From Alistipes sp. (GTDB taxonomy: Bacteria > Bacteroidota > Bacteroidia > Bacteroidales > Rikenellaceae), in contig JAHHQL010000012.1 of the NCBI GenBank assembly GCA_020026415.1, positions 1 to 64,000 on the forward strand: 64,000 nucleotides of DNA. The letters are read 5' to 3'. Shown piece by piece: positions 52,883-61,520 of this stretch. The notes under the pieces are model-generated. The model saw nothing but the letters and a program-made list of their open reading frames with translations, did not search any database and was not told the origin of the DNA. Each line of letters begins with the position of its first letter. The first letter of the stretch is position 1. Made by a program: the position numbers and the translations under genes.

Positions 52883-53034
52883 CGTTGAAAACGGCTGTTC
52901 GTAATGTTGATAATCGGACGGATTTTCAACAGAGTTATGAACAATTCTGTTGAAAACTTTTTTAATGCGTTATAAATCAGCAAGGAAGAAAAATGCTTTA
53001 TTCGCCTTTTTCCCTCCTCGTTGATTATAAACAC
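52883..53034. repeat. Cluster of DnaA-box-like nonamers and inverted repeats
   Basis: Nonamers of the form TTnTnAACA occur at 52883-52891 (minus, TTTTCAACG), 52905-52913 (minus, TTATCAACA), 52923-52931 (plus, TTTTCAACA), 52935-52943 (plus, TTATGAACA), 52948-52956 (minus, TTTTCAACA) and 53026-53034 (plus, TTATAAACA). Two of them form the perfect 11-bp inverted repeat 52923-52933/52946-52956. A further imperfect hairpin covers 52975-53026. The region is AT-rich. Confidence 0.6.
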
Positions 53035-53066
53035 AACTACTTATGATTGGACTTTACGCTTATGAT

Positions 53067-53188
53067 GAAACAAGCAAGGGCGTTCATCGTCCTCGGAACG
53101 GGCACGGACGGATCAATCCGCCGTTGGTTTCCCAAGCGGGCGAATCCCTAAAACGATCCGTCGTCGGTGTTCGCTTCTTGTTTGTTTC
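53067..53188 (-). ncRNA. Small RNA with 6S-like architecture
   Basis: About 122 nt. The ends pair: GAAACAAnCAAG at 53188-53177 with CTTGnTTGTTTC at 53078-53067, one mismatch. Inside lies a large asymmetric loop with a possible small hairpin in its 3' strand (around 53090-53102). Next comes a perfect 8-bp stem GACGGATC/GATCCGTC (53162-53155 with 53114-53107), then an internal loop and an apical stem TTGG-GAAA-CCAA. Closing stem, central bubble and terminal stem are the plan of 6S RNA, which binds sigma70-type polymerase; a Bacteroidetes form (6S-Flavo) is known. A perfect promoter places the start exactly at the closing stem. There is no reading frame. Confidence 0.6.
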
Positions 53189-53193
53189 GGCGA

Positions 53194-53224
53194 CAAAGAT
53201 AAATTAAAATTTTTGATTAACAAA
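53194..53224 (-). promoter_or_regulatory. Promoter of the small RNA
   Basis: Minus strand: TTTG (53224-53221), 19 nt, then TATCTTTG (53201-53194). Full consensus, ending six bases before the predicted RNA 5' end. From here to 53485 no gene is seen. Confidence 0.88.
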
Positions 53225-53485
53225 ATAAGAATGTTTAATAATGTGAAAATATTGAGGGGCAGCCTTCTAAGTGTGGTCGAAGGGCGATTTAGGGGTTTTG
53301 TATTTTCAAAAAAGGGTCGGCAGATGGGGCGTAATTGATAAAATTTAGGAGAAATGCGAACCTGAAGTGTCCTTTCGTCCCTCAAAATTACGGAAAAAGA
53401 GAAGAGGGGGAATTTCGGAAGAAAGAATGGATATTCCTTTTAGGAGAAAGGAACCGAGCGGTCTTTATACACTATATAATATAAA

Positions 53486-53512
53486 GGTGACCATTCTTTT
53501 GAATGGTCACCT
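53486..53512 (-). terminator. Terminator of the ROK kinase gene
   Basis: AGGTGACCATTC and GAATGGTCACCT form a perfect 12-bp stem with loop of four, followed on the minus strand by TTATATTATAT. Confidence 0.8.
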
Positions 53513-53536
53513 CGTTTTGTGTTTTGTCAAGTCGGA

Positions 53537-54541
53537 TTATTTCGTGACTTCCTGCCAGATCAGTGCCGATGCACCGAGAATGGCGGCGTTTTTGCCCTGA
53601 ATGCCGCTGGGAAGCAATTTCACCTTGTCCTTGAAGACGAACAACATGTTCTCCTCAAGGTAGTGTTGTGTCGGCTCGAACAAAAGACGTCCGGCTTTCG
53701 ACAAACCTCCGAACAGGAAGATGGCTTCGGGAGAGGTGATCGTGACGACATTGGCCAGTGCGCGACCCAAGAGTTCGCCCGTGAAACGGAAGCACTCCAA
53801 TGCGATGGGGTCGCCTTCCTGAGCGGCTGCCGAAATCATCGACGCATCGAAATCTCCGTAGGCAATGTCGCGGAGTTTGCTCGGTTCGGTCATCGTGGCC
53901 ATCAATTCGAAAGCCGTACGTTTGATACCCGTGGCCGAAACATAAGCCTCCAGACAACCCTTGCGCCCGCAACCGCAGTCTCGACCGCCCGGAATGGCGA
54001 TCACGTGGCCGAACTCGCCGGCAAAACCGTCATGGCCGTAGATCATCTCGCCGTTCGACACGAAACCCGAACCGAGACCCGTACCCAGCGTGATCATGAT
54101 GAAATCCTTCATGCCTTTGGCGTTGCCGTAGATCATCTCGCCGATGGTGGCGGCGTTGGCATCGTTCGTCACGAGCGTGCGCAATCCGCCGAAGTAGCGC
54201 GATACGTCCTCGGCCAGCGGGAAGTGGCGGCGCATCTCGTCGTTGTTCACTTCGCCGATGCGGAAACGCCACAGGTTGGCGGGGCTTTCGACCGTACCTT
54301 TGTGGAAGTTGGCGTTGGGGGCACCGATACCGATACCCATCAGTTCGTATTCGAAGGTGATGCTGTCCACCATGGCGTGCATGGCCTGGCACAGATCGTG
54401 CACATAAGCCGGATAGTCATCGACATGGGGATATTTTTTGGTCGAGATGACCGATTCTGCATAGAGATCACCGTTTTCATCGACAAGGCCGAATGCGGTG
54501 TTGATGCCGCCTATATCGACACCAATAGCAAGTTTCTTCAT
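53537..54541 (-). CDS. ROK family sugar kinase (glucokinase-like)
   Basis: 334 aa. An N-terminal phosphate-binding motif GVDIGGINTAFGLVD, the catalytic region NDANAATIGEM, and the ROK zinc motif CGCGRKGCLEAY (about residue 176), with GHVIAIPGG before it. It has no N-terminal HTH, so it is a kinase rather than a repressor. Glucose is the likely substrate, though N-acetyl-hexosamines are possible. Monocistronic, with its own promoter and terminator. Confidence 0.9.
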   Translation of the reverse strand: MKKLAIGVDIGGINTAFGLVDENGDLYAESVISTKKYPHVDDYPAYVHDLCQAMHAMVDSITFEYELMGIGIGAPNANFHKGTVESPANLWRFRIGEVNNDEMRRHFPLAEDVSRYFGGLRTLVTNDANAATIGEMIYGNAKGMKDFIMITLGTGLGSGFVSNGEMIYGHDGFAGEFGHVIAIPGGRDCGCGRKGCLEAYVSATGIKRTAFELMATMTEPSKLRDIAYGDFDASMISAAAQEGDPIALECFRFTGELLGRALANVVTITSPEAIFLFGGLSKAGRLLFEPTQHYLEENMLFVFKDKVKLLPSGIQGKNAAILGASALIWQEVTK

Positions 54542-54584
54542 ATTGTATTGAATATTTTCAGATTATTTTTATTTCGGGATAGGT

Positions 54585-54616
54585 CAAAGTTAGAACAAAA
54601 TTTGAGACACTCCAAA
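54585..54616 (-). promoter_or_regulatory. Promoter of the ROK kinase gene
   Basis: Minus strand: TTTTG (54616-54613), 20 nt, then TAACTTTG (54592-54585), 44 bp before the ATG. Confidence 0.75.
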
Positions 54617-54753
54617 ACATTTGTTCTTTTTTCGGTCGGAATCTGTGCATCGGACGCTGGGTGTGCGGGTTGCACAGACTGCAAAAACGCAAACCCGAAG
54701 GGGTGTATGACCCTTTTTTTTACGAAAAAGGAGTATCTCCGAAGTTTTTTTCC

Positions 54754-54761
54754 TATTTTTG
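54754..54761 (+). promoter_or_regulatory. TAnnTTTG element of the prenyl synthetase
   Basis: TATTTTTG, 36 bp before the ATG. The -33 element is not clear. Confidence 0.5.
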
Positions 54762-54797
54762 GGAAAAATATTGAAACCCCTCATAAAAAACATAATC

Positions 54798-55766
54798 ATG
54801 GATACCGATCAGCAAATTCTTGAAACTTTCGAAAAATATCTGGCGCAGACGCTTTTCCCCGATGAACCCGAATTGCTCTACGCCCCGATTCGTTACTCGT
54901 TGGCAGGGGGCGGCAAACGCCTTCGCCCGATGCTTTTGCTGCTTTCGTACCGCCTGTTCGGCGACGATGTGCAGCGTGCTCTGCCTGCGGCTGCCGCCGT
55001 GGAGGTGTTCCACAACTTCACGTTGCTGCACGACGACATCATGGACAACTCGATGTTGCGCCGCGGAAAACCTTCGGTCTATGCCAAATGGGGGCAGAAT
55101 ACCGCCATCCTGTCGGGTGATGCGATGGTGATCTCGGCCTACAAACTGCTGGAACAGATCGCTCCCGAATACCTGCCGCGTATCCTCAAAATCTTCAATC
55201 AGATGGCTTTGGAGGTGTGCGAGGGACAGCAGTACGACATGGACTTCGAGCAGAAACAGAAGGTCTCGGTCGTCGAGTACATGAACATGATCGAACAGAA
55301 GACCTCGGTACTGTTGGCCGGGTCGGCCATGATCGGAGCCACGCTCGGCGATGCTTCCGAGGAGCAGATCCGTCAGTTGCGTCGTTTTGCCATCGAGTTG
55401 GGTATGGCCTTCCAGTTGCAGGACGATCTTCTGGACAGTTACGGGTCTGACCAATGGACAAAACCCGTCGGCGGCGACATTTTGGAGCATAAGATGACCT
55501 ATCTGATGATTTCGGCGATGAGTCACTCGTCGGAGAGCGAGCGTAAGGTGCTGCGCGAGACGCATCGCCGCGAGGATCTCACGAACGAGCAGAAGATCGA
55601 GACCGTTCTGGAGATCTACAACCGCCACAACGTCCGCCACCTGACCGAACAGCAGATTTCGTTGCGATTTGATCGTGCGCTTGCCATTCTGGATGACTTG
55701 GGCGACGAGGAGCGTACCGAGCCGTTGCGTCACTTCGCACGCAGTCTGATGGGGCGCAAAAAATAA
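54798..55766 (+). CDS. Polyprenyl (short-chain) diphosphate synthase
   Basis: 322 aa. The two Asp-rich motifs are LLHDDIMDNSMLRRG (about residues 80-94) and FQLQDDLLDSYG (about 210-220), with GGGKRLRPMLLLLS near residue 38. The fifth residue before the first motif is Phe, an aromatic that in this family usually limits the product to C15-C20. It probably makes farnesyl or geranylgeranyl diphosphate from IspH-derived precursors, but longer chains cannot be excluded. ATG 54798 replaces a non-ATG start 13 codons earlier. Confidence 0.9.
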   Translation: MDTDQQILETFEKYLAQTLFPDEPELLYAPIRYSLAGGGKRLRPMLLLLSYRLFGDDVQRALPAAAAVEVFHNFTLLHDDIMDNSMLRRGKPSVYAKWGQNTAILSGDAMVISAYKLLEQIAPEYLPRILKIFNQMALEVCEGQQYDMDFEQKQKVSVVEYMNMIEQKTSVLLAGSAMIGATLGDASEEQIRQLRRFAIELGMAFQLQDDLLDSYGSDQWTKPVGGDILEHKMTYLMISAMSHSSESERKVLRETHRREDLTNEQKIETVLEIYNRHNVRHLTEQQISLRFDRALAILDDLGDEERTEPLRHFARSLMGRKK

Positions 55767-55775
55767 ACACCGCAA

Positions 55776-57023
55776 ATGCAAAGAAAAGATATTGAAATTA
55801 TGGCCCCCGTGGGGTCGTACGAATCTCTGACAGCCGCCATCGAAGCGGGTGCCGACTCGATTTATTTCGGAGTGGGCAAACTCAACATGCGCTCGGCGTC
55901 GGCTGCAAACTTTACGTTGGACGACCTCGCGAAGATCGTCCGTATTGCCCACGAACACGGCGTGAAGACCTATCTTACGGTCAATACCGTGGTTTATGAG
56001 GATGAACTTCTGACCGTCCATGAGGTGATCGATCGCGCCCATGAAGAGGGGGTCGATGCCATCATCGCATCGGATATGGCGGCGATCCTTTATGCCCGCC
56101 GCATCGGACAGGAGGTACACATCTCGACGCAGTGCAACATTTCGAACTCCGAGGCGGTGAAATTCTTTTCGCAGTGGGCCGATACGGTGGTGCTTGCCCG
56201 CGAACTTTCGCTGGAGCAGATCGCGAAGATCCGCCGCGAAATTGTCGAGAATCAGATCTGCGGTCCGAGGGGCGAACTGGTCGAGATCGAGATGTTTGCC
56301 CACGGCGCGTTGTGCATGTCGATTTCGGGCAAATGCTACCTGTCGCTCTACGAGACGAATTGCTCGGCGAATAGAGGTGCCTGTCGTCAGTTGTGCCGCC
56401 GCAAATATACGGTGCGCGACAAGGAGACGGGCGCGGAACTCGACATCGACGGACGTTATGTCCTTTCGCCCAAGGATCTGTGTACGGTCGATTTCTTAGA
56501 CAAATTTATCTCGGCAGGCGTGCGCGTGCTGAAAATCGAGGGTCGTGCGCGTGGTGCGGAATACGTCAAGCGCGTGGTCGAGACCTACGATGCGGCGTTG
56601 CGAGCCATCGAGGCGGGAACTTACACGCGCGAGGCAGCCAAGGAGTTCAAGGAGCATCTTGCGACGGTCTTCAACCGCGGCTTCTGGGAAGGGTACTATG
56701 CAGGTCGTCCCGTGGCGGAACACAGCGAGAATTACGGATCGTCGGCGACGATGCGCAAGGTCTTTGTGGGGCGCGTGACCAATTTCTTCAAAAAATTGTC
56801 GGTAGCGGAGGTTGCCGTCGAGGCTGCACCGTTGAAGGTCGGCGAGCAGATCTTCTTCATGGGACCCACAACGGGCGTGAAGGAACAGACGCTTGAGGAG
56901 TTGCACGGCCCCGAAGGCGAGGTGTGCGACGAGGTGACGCAGGGTAATCTGTGCGCCATCCACACCAACGACCTGATCCGCCGTGGCGACCAACTCTACA
57001 AATTTGTGGAGGTCGGGAACTGA
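55776..57023 (+). CDS. U32 family protein, TrhP-like tRNA hydroxylation protein
   Basis: 415 aa. N-terminal IEIMAPVGSYESLTAAIEAG and the U32 Cys signature EMFAHGALCMSISGKCYLSL then NRGACRQLCRRKY. The length and the C-terminal small beta domain match TrhP (YegQ), which uses prephenate-dependent chemistry to hydroxylate U34 of tRNA. It is the second U32 gene in the window and is shorter than the one at 26,908. It lies 9 bp after the prenyl synthetase. Confidence 0.88.
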   Translation: MQRKDIEIMAPVGSYESLTAAIEAGADSIYFGVGKLNMRSASAANFTLDDLAKIVRIAHEHGVKTYLTVNTVVYEDELLTVHEVIDRAHEEGVDAIIASDMAAILYARRIGQEVHISTQCNISNSEAVKFFSQWADTVVLARELSLEQIAKIRREIVENQICGPRGELVEIEMFAHGALCMSISGKCYLSLYETNCSANRGACRQLCRRKYTVRDKETGAELDIDGRYVLSPKDLCTVDFLDKFISAGVRVLKIEGRARGAEYVKRVVETYDAALRAIEAGTYTREAAKEFKEHLATVFNRGFWEGYYAGRPVAEHSENYGSSATMRKVFVGRVTNFFKKLSVAEVAVEAAPLKVGEQIFFMGPTTGVKEQTLEELHGPEGEVCDEVTQGNLCAIHTNDLIRRGDQLYKFVEVGN

Positions 57024-57046
57024 CCGATCGTGTCGTAAAAAGAAAG

Positions 57047-57082
57047 AAAGGTGAATTTCTCCGAAGGGAAATTCACCTTTCC
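57047..57082. terminator. Bidirectional terminator
   Basis: GAAAGGTGAATTTC and GAAATTCACCTTTC form a perfect 14-bp stem. The minus strand continues TTTCTTTTT; the plus-strand tail is weaker. Confidence 0.82.
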
Positions 57083-57104
57083 CGGTTTTAGGAAGTGAGG
57101 TTTT

Positions 57105-57605
57105 TTACTTGCGAATGATGCGGATGTCGGTAGCGGGTCGGAACGCAAGATCCGTATATTCGAAGACCTGTACCGCGGCAAACGAATTGTCGGAGGTGCG
57201 GTACAGGGTCACGATCAGCGAATGCACCGCACTCTCCTTGCGTGAGGCAAGTCCTCGGATGTCGCCCCGCTCGATCTGGGAGAGGATCTCGTCGCGATCC
57301 TTCAGATCGAATCCGTATTCGCGGCGGATGAGGCGTTCGCCCGTCTTCTGAAGGCAGGGCGTGCCGCGTTTCTGCGCCAGTCGGATAAAGAGGATCAGTC
57401 CGCTGAGGATCATCAGGAGAACGCCCAGCGAAAGAATGCCGAACGAGATGTCGTGGGGCAGCATCCCCGCATCGAGATCCGAGAAAAGAATCATCAGAAA
57501 TCCCGCTCCGAGCAGGAGGGCATAGGTCAAAACTGATTTGCGACGGCGTACAATCGCTCCGTCGGGCAGGGCGTACATCGCCTTGCAGATATTGTTGTCG
57601 TTCAT
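57105..57605 (-). CDS. Hypothetical two-helix membrane protein
   Basis: 166 aa. Two hydrophobic helices at about residues 25-42 and 53-75 (SVLTYALLLGAGFLMILF; FGILSLGVLLMILSGLILFI) and a cytoplasmic C-terminal domain of about 90 residues (GERLIRREYGFDLKDRDEIL). No family recognised. It ends just before a shared terminator. Confidence 0.75.
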   Translation of the reverse strand: MNDNNICKAMYALPDGAIVRRRKSVLTYALLLGAGFLMILFSDLDAGMLPHDISFGILSLGVLLMILSGLILFIRLAQKRGTPCLQKTGERLIRREYGFDLKDRDEILSQIERGDIRGLASRKESAVHSLIVTLYRTSDNSFAAVQVFEYTDLAFRPATDIRIIRK

Positions 57606-57735
57606 GGTTGTTTTTTAATTTGGGTGGGGCGCAATCTGCCCCGGTTAGCATTTTTTTTGGTGGGCATGGAATGCCCGTAAACGTAAAGGAAGAGCGGTTT
57701 TCCGCGTGTGGGGGACACTTTTCCCCGAAAAAATG

Positions 57736-58104
57736 CTAAATGATTAACCGCCTGAGTGCCACGACGTAGTAGTCGGCCGAACGCAGGACGGCATGAGCGA
57801 AAAAATATTTCCGATTGGAGGATATTGCGAGGTTTGCGCCCGAATGTGCTGCCGGACAGCACAGGCGCATGGCGATGCGGTGATGGTGACGCGGGGTGCG
57901 GTGCAACGGCGTGCGCACCGACGGTTGGGCGGGGCGGCTGATGCCCGTCATGATGAGAAGCGTCCGGTCGGGAGTGTCCCATTGCGGAATCTCTTCCGCG
58001 GAGGTTTCTTCCCAAGACGGCATGCCGCATTCCGGCTGATTTCGGGCATCTGCTAAAAACAGCGAACCGAGCAGGAAGAGAATAAGAATGACGATTCGTT
58101 TCAT
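57736..58104 (-). CDS. Small predicted secreted protein
   Basis: 122 aa. A convincing signal peptide (MKRIVILILFLLGSLFLADA) precedes a short mature part rich in Pro, His and Arg with four Cys residues after the cleavage site. A TACTTTTG element lies at 58146-58139. An overlapping frame (57602-58141, minus) covers the same DNA, but only this frame begins with an export signal. No homologue recognised; it could be non-functional. Confidence 0.5.
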   Translation of the reverse strand: MKRIVILILFLLGSLFLADARNQPECGMPSWEETSAEEIPQWDTPDRTLLIMTGISRPAQPSVRTPLHRTPRHHHRIAMRLCCPAAHSGANLAISSNRKYFFAHAVLRSADYYVVALRRLII

Positions 58105-58172
58105 GAAGTGCGACTTCGGGACGCGAAATTTGTTCGGGCAAAAGTAGAACGAATAATTCGGGCGTTATTCTC

Positions 58173-59033
58173 CTATTGCGGAATAAAGATGTAACTTATC
58201 GTACCTTTCTGACGCGCGGGGGCGTTGTTGTCGATGTTGAATTTCGAGCGGCGGGCGGCGTTGAGTGCCGCCTCGCGCATGCACTGGTCGCCGCCTTCCA
58301 GAACCTTCGCCGAAACAACTTTTCCCGAACAGGTGATCGTCGCCTCGACCACCACTTCGCCGCCGCCTTCGCACAGGTAGGCGGGGATGTGGATGTAGCG
58401 CGAGGTGCGTGTGGGATTCGTAAACGAGAACGAGACCGTCACACGACCTTTGACCTTCCGGTCTTCGTGCTCTCGGTCGCCTTTCGAACCCGATGCCGAA
58501 TTGCGGATGTTCTGCTCCTCGGCCAGACCGCGTTCGTAGGCTTCGCGGTTCTGACGCATGCGCTCCTGCGCCTCCTCGGCGGCCTCGTTGATGGCGGCGG
58601 CATTCGTACCGCGGTCGTCTTTAAGTTGCTCGTTCAGAGCGTTTTCGTTCGAAGTCTGATTCTTGATGCTCGACCAGTCGATGGGGTCTTGCTGCTGGCG
58701 GCGGCGCGTCTCCTCCAAAAGGCGGTCGCGCTCCTTTTCCAATTCGGCGAGTTGTTGCAGGTCGATGTACATGGTCTGCGTGGTTTCCTTGCGGCCGATC
58801 ACGATTTTGGACGATACGAAAGCGATCATCAGCACCAAGTAGGCGATCAGCGTGACACACAGCCCGATGCGGTGGTCGTAACTCCACGAACCGACATCCT
58901 CCCGGCGATTGTCGAACGGCAGTTTGAGTCGCGGACGCCGCGGGGCGGGGCGGGGCGCAGGGGAAGAGGCCGTATCGGGGACTTCCTTTTCCGATGCTTC
59001 GGGAGAGCGGGTTTCGGGTGTGGGTGTTGCCAT
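58173..59033 (-). CDS. TonB-like energy transducer / TonB C-terminal domain protein
   Basis: 286 aa. A Pro-rich cytoplasmic N-terminus (TASSPAPRPAPRRPRLKLPF), one transmembrane helix (about residues 56-77), a charged coiled-coil-like periplasmic region (about 93-195), then a TonB-type C-terminal domain (VVVEATITCSGKVVSAKVLE, AALNAARRSKF, GTISYIFIPQ). It would span the periplasm and contact an outer-membrane receptor or complex. A longer frame upstream crosses the promoter; MATPTPETRS is the start. TACTTTTG (59065-59058) lies 24 bp upstream. Confidence 0.83.
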   Translation of the reverse strand: MATPTPETRSPEASEKEVPDTASSPAPRPAPRRPRLKLPFDNRREDVGSWSYDHRIGLCVTLIAYLVLMIAFVSSKIVIGRKETTQTMYIDLQQLAELEKERDRLLEETRRRQQQDPIDWSSIKNQTSNENALNEQLKDDRGTNAAAINEAAEEAQERMRQNREAYERGLAEEQNIRNSASGSKGDREHEDRKVKGRVTVSFSFTNPTRTSRYIHIPAYLCEGGGEVVVEATITCSGKVVSAKVLEGGDQCMREAALNAARRSKFNIDNNAPARQKGTISYIFIPQ

Positions 59034-59086
59034 TGTCTTATACTGTGATATTTTGCACAAAAGTAGGCTATTTAAATGATTTTTCA

Positions 59087-59094
59087 TATATTTG
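59087..59094 (+). promoter_or_regulatory. TAnnTTTG element of the lpxC-fabZ unit
   Basis: TATATTTG, 27 bp before the lpxC ATG and back-to-back with the tonB-like gene's element. No clear -33 at 19-21 nt. Confidence 0.55.
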
Positions 59095-59121
59095 CGAGAA
59101 ATTATAATCAATTGTTTTAAT

Positions 59122-60525
59122 ATGTCTGCCAAACAACAAACGCTTAATGCCCCGATCTCGTTTTCGGGAAAAGGTTTGCACACGGGCGTCCGTGTGACGA
59201 TGACCGTAAATCCTGCGGATATTGACACCGGTATCATTTTCCGTCGTGTCGATTTGGAAGGAAATCCCACGATTCCTGCATTGTGCGAGAATGTAGTGGA
59301 CACATCGCGCGGAACCACGATCGAACAAGGTGGAAACCGAGTATCGACCATCGAACATATCATGTCTGCACTGTGGACGCTCGGCGTGGATAACGCCGTC
59401 ATCGACATCAACGGCCCCGAAACCCCCATCATGGACGGTTCGGCACGTGAGTATGCCGAGGCGATCACCCGTGTGGGTGTCGTGGATCAGGAGGCCGAAC
59501 GCTCCTACTACCACGTCACCGAGAAGATGGTCTATACGATTCCCGAAAAGGGTGTTGCCATCATTCTCTATCCCGATGACGAGTTCTCCGTGTCGCTGCA
59601 TGTCGATTACAACTCGAAGGTCATCGGCAATCAGTACGCCACGTTCAATCCCGGCGACGATTACGCCGACAAGATTGCTCCCTGCCGTACGTTCGTATTC
59701 CTGCACGAGATCGAACCGCTGATCAAGATGAACCTGATCAAGGGCGGTGATCTGGACAACGCCATCGTCGTGGTGGAGTATCCCGTTCCCGAAGATCAGC
59801 AGGAGCACCTCAAGAAGGCCTTCAACAAACCCGACATCGTCATCAAGGAGGGGTATCTGAACAACTTGGAGTTGCGTTGCAACAACGAGTTGGCACGTCA
59901 CAAGTTGCTCGACCTGCTCGGCGACTTCGCCCTGCTCGGTCAGCGCATCAAGGGTCGTGTGTGGGCAACCCGTCCGGGTCACTATGCCAACACCGAGTTC
60001 ATGAAGGATCTCAAACGCCGCATCCGCAAGGCGGGCGAGAAACCCCGTTACCAGTACGACTGCCGCAAACCCGCCCTGTACGACATCAACGACATCCGCC
60101 GTATGTTGCCGCACCGTCCGCCGTTCTTGCTGGTGGATCGTATCTTCCGTTGTGAGGATGGTTGTGTGGCCGGTATCAAGAACGTGACGATGAACGAGCC
60201 GTTCTTCGTGGGTCACTTCCCCGAGGAGCCCGTCATGCCCGGTGTCCTGATCGTCGAGGCGATGGCACAGTGCAGCGGCATCATGGTGTTGCGTTCGGTA
60301 CCCGATCCCGAGAACTATTCGACTTACTTCATGAAGATCGACAAAGTGAAGTTCAAACGTAAGGTCGTTCCCGGCGACACGCTTCAGTTCGAGATTCATC
60401 TCTTGGAGCCGATCCGTCGCGGTGTGGCTTTGGTCGAGGCCAAGGCATTCGTCGGCGAGACATTGGCCTGCGAGGCCGAACTGATGGCTCAGATTGTCAA
60501 AAATAAAAACGTGGAAAAGAAATAA
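59122..60525 (+). CDS. lpxC-fabZ: LpxC-FabZ fusion: lipid A deacetylase and hydroxyacyl-ACP dehydratase
   Basis: 467 aa, two enzymes in one chain. Residues 1 to about 300 are LpxC, which removes the acetyl group from UDP-3-O-acyl-GlcNAc. Its zinc ligands are in STIEHIMSALWTLG (His) and NELARHKLLDLLGDFALLG (His and Asp). Residues about 320-467 are FabZ, with the hot-dog core HRPPFLLVDRI and catalytic NEPFFVGHFPEEPVMPG. The fusion is characteristic of Bacteroidetes. lpxA starts at the stop codon (TAATG). Confidence 0.96.
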   Translation: MSAKQQTLNAPISFSGKGLHTGVRVTMTVNPADIDTGIIFRRVDLEGNPTIPALCENVVDTSRGTTIEQGGNRVSTIEHIMSALWTLGVDNAVIDINGPETPIMDGSAREYAEAITRVGVVDQEAERSYYHVTEKMVYTIPEKGVAIILYPDDEFSVSLHVDYNSKVIGNQYATFNPGDDYADKIAPCRTFVFLHEIEPLIKMNLIKGGDLDNAIVVVEYPVPEDQQEHLKKAFNKPDIVIKEGYLNNLELRCNNELARHKLLDLLGDFALLGQRIKGRVWATRPGHYANTEFMKDLKRRIRKAGEKPRYQYDCRKPALYDINDIRRMLPHRPPFLLVDRIFRCEDGCVAGIKNVTMNEPFFVGHFPEEPVMPGVLIVEAMAQCSGIMVLRSVPDPENYSTYFMKIDKVKFKRKVVPGDTLQFEIHLLEPIRRGVALVEAKAFVGETLACEAELMAQIVKNKNVEKK

Positions 60526-61319
60526 TGATCAGTCATTTGGCTTATGTACACCCCGACGCCAAGATCGGGGAGAACGTCACCATCGAACCTTTCGCCTACG
60601 TGGCGGGAGATGTGGTAATCGGTGACGGTTGCTGGATCGGCCCCGGCGCAATCATCAACGACGGTGCCCGTATCGGAAAAAACTGTAAGATTTATACCGC
60701 CGCATCCATCGCCTGCATTCCGCAGGATCTGAAGTTTGTGGGCGAGAAGACCACCGCCGTGATCGGCGACAACAACAGCATTCGCGAGTATGTCACGATC
60801 AGCCGCGGTACGGCTTCGACGGGTACGACCATCGTCGGCGACAACAACCTCCTGATGGCCTACACGCACGTGGGTCACGACTGTGTTGTGGGCAGCAACT
60901 GCGTGATTGCCAACCGTGTGTCGTTGGCAGGTGAGGTTCATGTGGGAGACTGGGTGGTAATCGGCGGACACGCTGCCGTACACCAGTGGACGCATATCGG
61001 CGATCACTCGATGGTGCAGGGCGGAACGCTCCTCGGACAGGATCTGCCTCCGTTTGTGATCGTGCGCAACGACACGGGTCGTTTTGCGGGCATCAACAAG
61101 GTGGGTCTTTCGCGTCGCGGATTCTCGAACGAGCGCATCCTCGAAATTCACGAGGCCTGCCGTCTGTTGTTCCAGAGCGACATGAACTACATGAACGGTT
61201 GTGACGAGGTCGAGAAGCAGGTACCGCAGAGTCCCGAACGCGACATGCTCGTCAATTTCATCCGTTCGTCGAAGCGCGGAGTTATTAAACCTTATCAGTC
61301 GAAGCGTCGCGAAGAGTAA
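60525..61319 (+). CDS. lpxA: UDP-N-acetylglucosamine acyltransferase
   Basis: 264 aa. LpxA catalyses the first step of lipid A synthesis. A left-handed beta-helix of hexapeptide repeats fills residues 1-185 (IGENVTIEPFAYVAGDVVIG and on). The catalytic His is in AYTHVGHDCVVG (near residue 116), and GLSRRGFSNERILEIHEA begins the helical C-terminal part. Coupled to lpxC-fabZ. Confidence 0.97.
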   Translation: MISHLAYVHPDAKIGENVTIEPFAYVAGDVVIGDGCWIGPGAIINDGARIGKNCKIYTAASIACIPQDLKFVGEKTTAVIGDNNSIREYVTISRGTASTGTTIVGDNNLLMAYTHVGHDCVVGSNCVIANRVSLAGEVHVGDWVVIGGHAAVHQWTHIGDHSMVQGGTLLGQDLPPFVIVRNDTGRFAGINKVGLSRRGFSNERILEIHEACRLLFQSDMNYMNGCDEVEKQVPQSPERDMLVNFIRSSKRGVIKPYQSKRREE

Positions 61320-61337
61320 AAAAATCCGGTGTAATCA

Positions 61338-61367
61338 TTGGATTATCATATTTTTTCACTATATTTG
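61338..61367 (+). promoter_or_regulatory. Promoter of the rimP-nusA-infB operon
   Basis: TTG (61338-61340), 19 nt, then TATATTTG (61360-61367). Full consensus. It lies 330 nt before rimP, giving a very long leader. Confidence 0.87.
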
Positions 61368-61392
61368 CACCGTAAGGACAAATTGGTTGGAG

Positions 61393-61416
61393 GAAAGGGG
61401 ACAAAAGTCCCCTTTC
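61393..61416 (+). terminator. Terminator-like hairpin at the start of the rimP leader
   Basis: GAAAGGGGAC and GTCCCCTTTC form a perfect 10-bp stem with an AAAA loop, followed by TTTCATATC. It begins about 20 nt after the probable transcription start, so it may act as an attenuator or as a 5' stabilising stem. Confidence 0.65.
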
Positions 61417-61520
61417 TTTCATATCTGCTCCGACCCAAGTGGGCAAGCAAGAGGGGTGCAGGTCAGAGGGGGAGGCAAGAGAGGAAGAGGTAAGGAGTGC
61501 GAGTAAGGAGGTAAGCCGAG

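Noticed and set aside
57602..58141. 179-codon minus-strand frame overlapping the small secreted protein
   Set aside because: It lacks an export signal and recognisable domain, and its composition (Arg/Pro/His-rich) is that of an out-of-frame reading.
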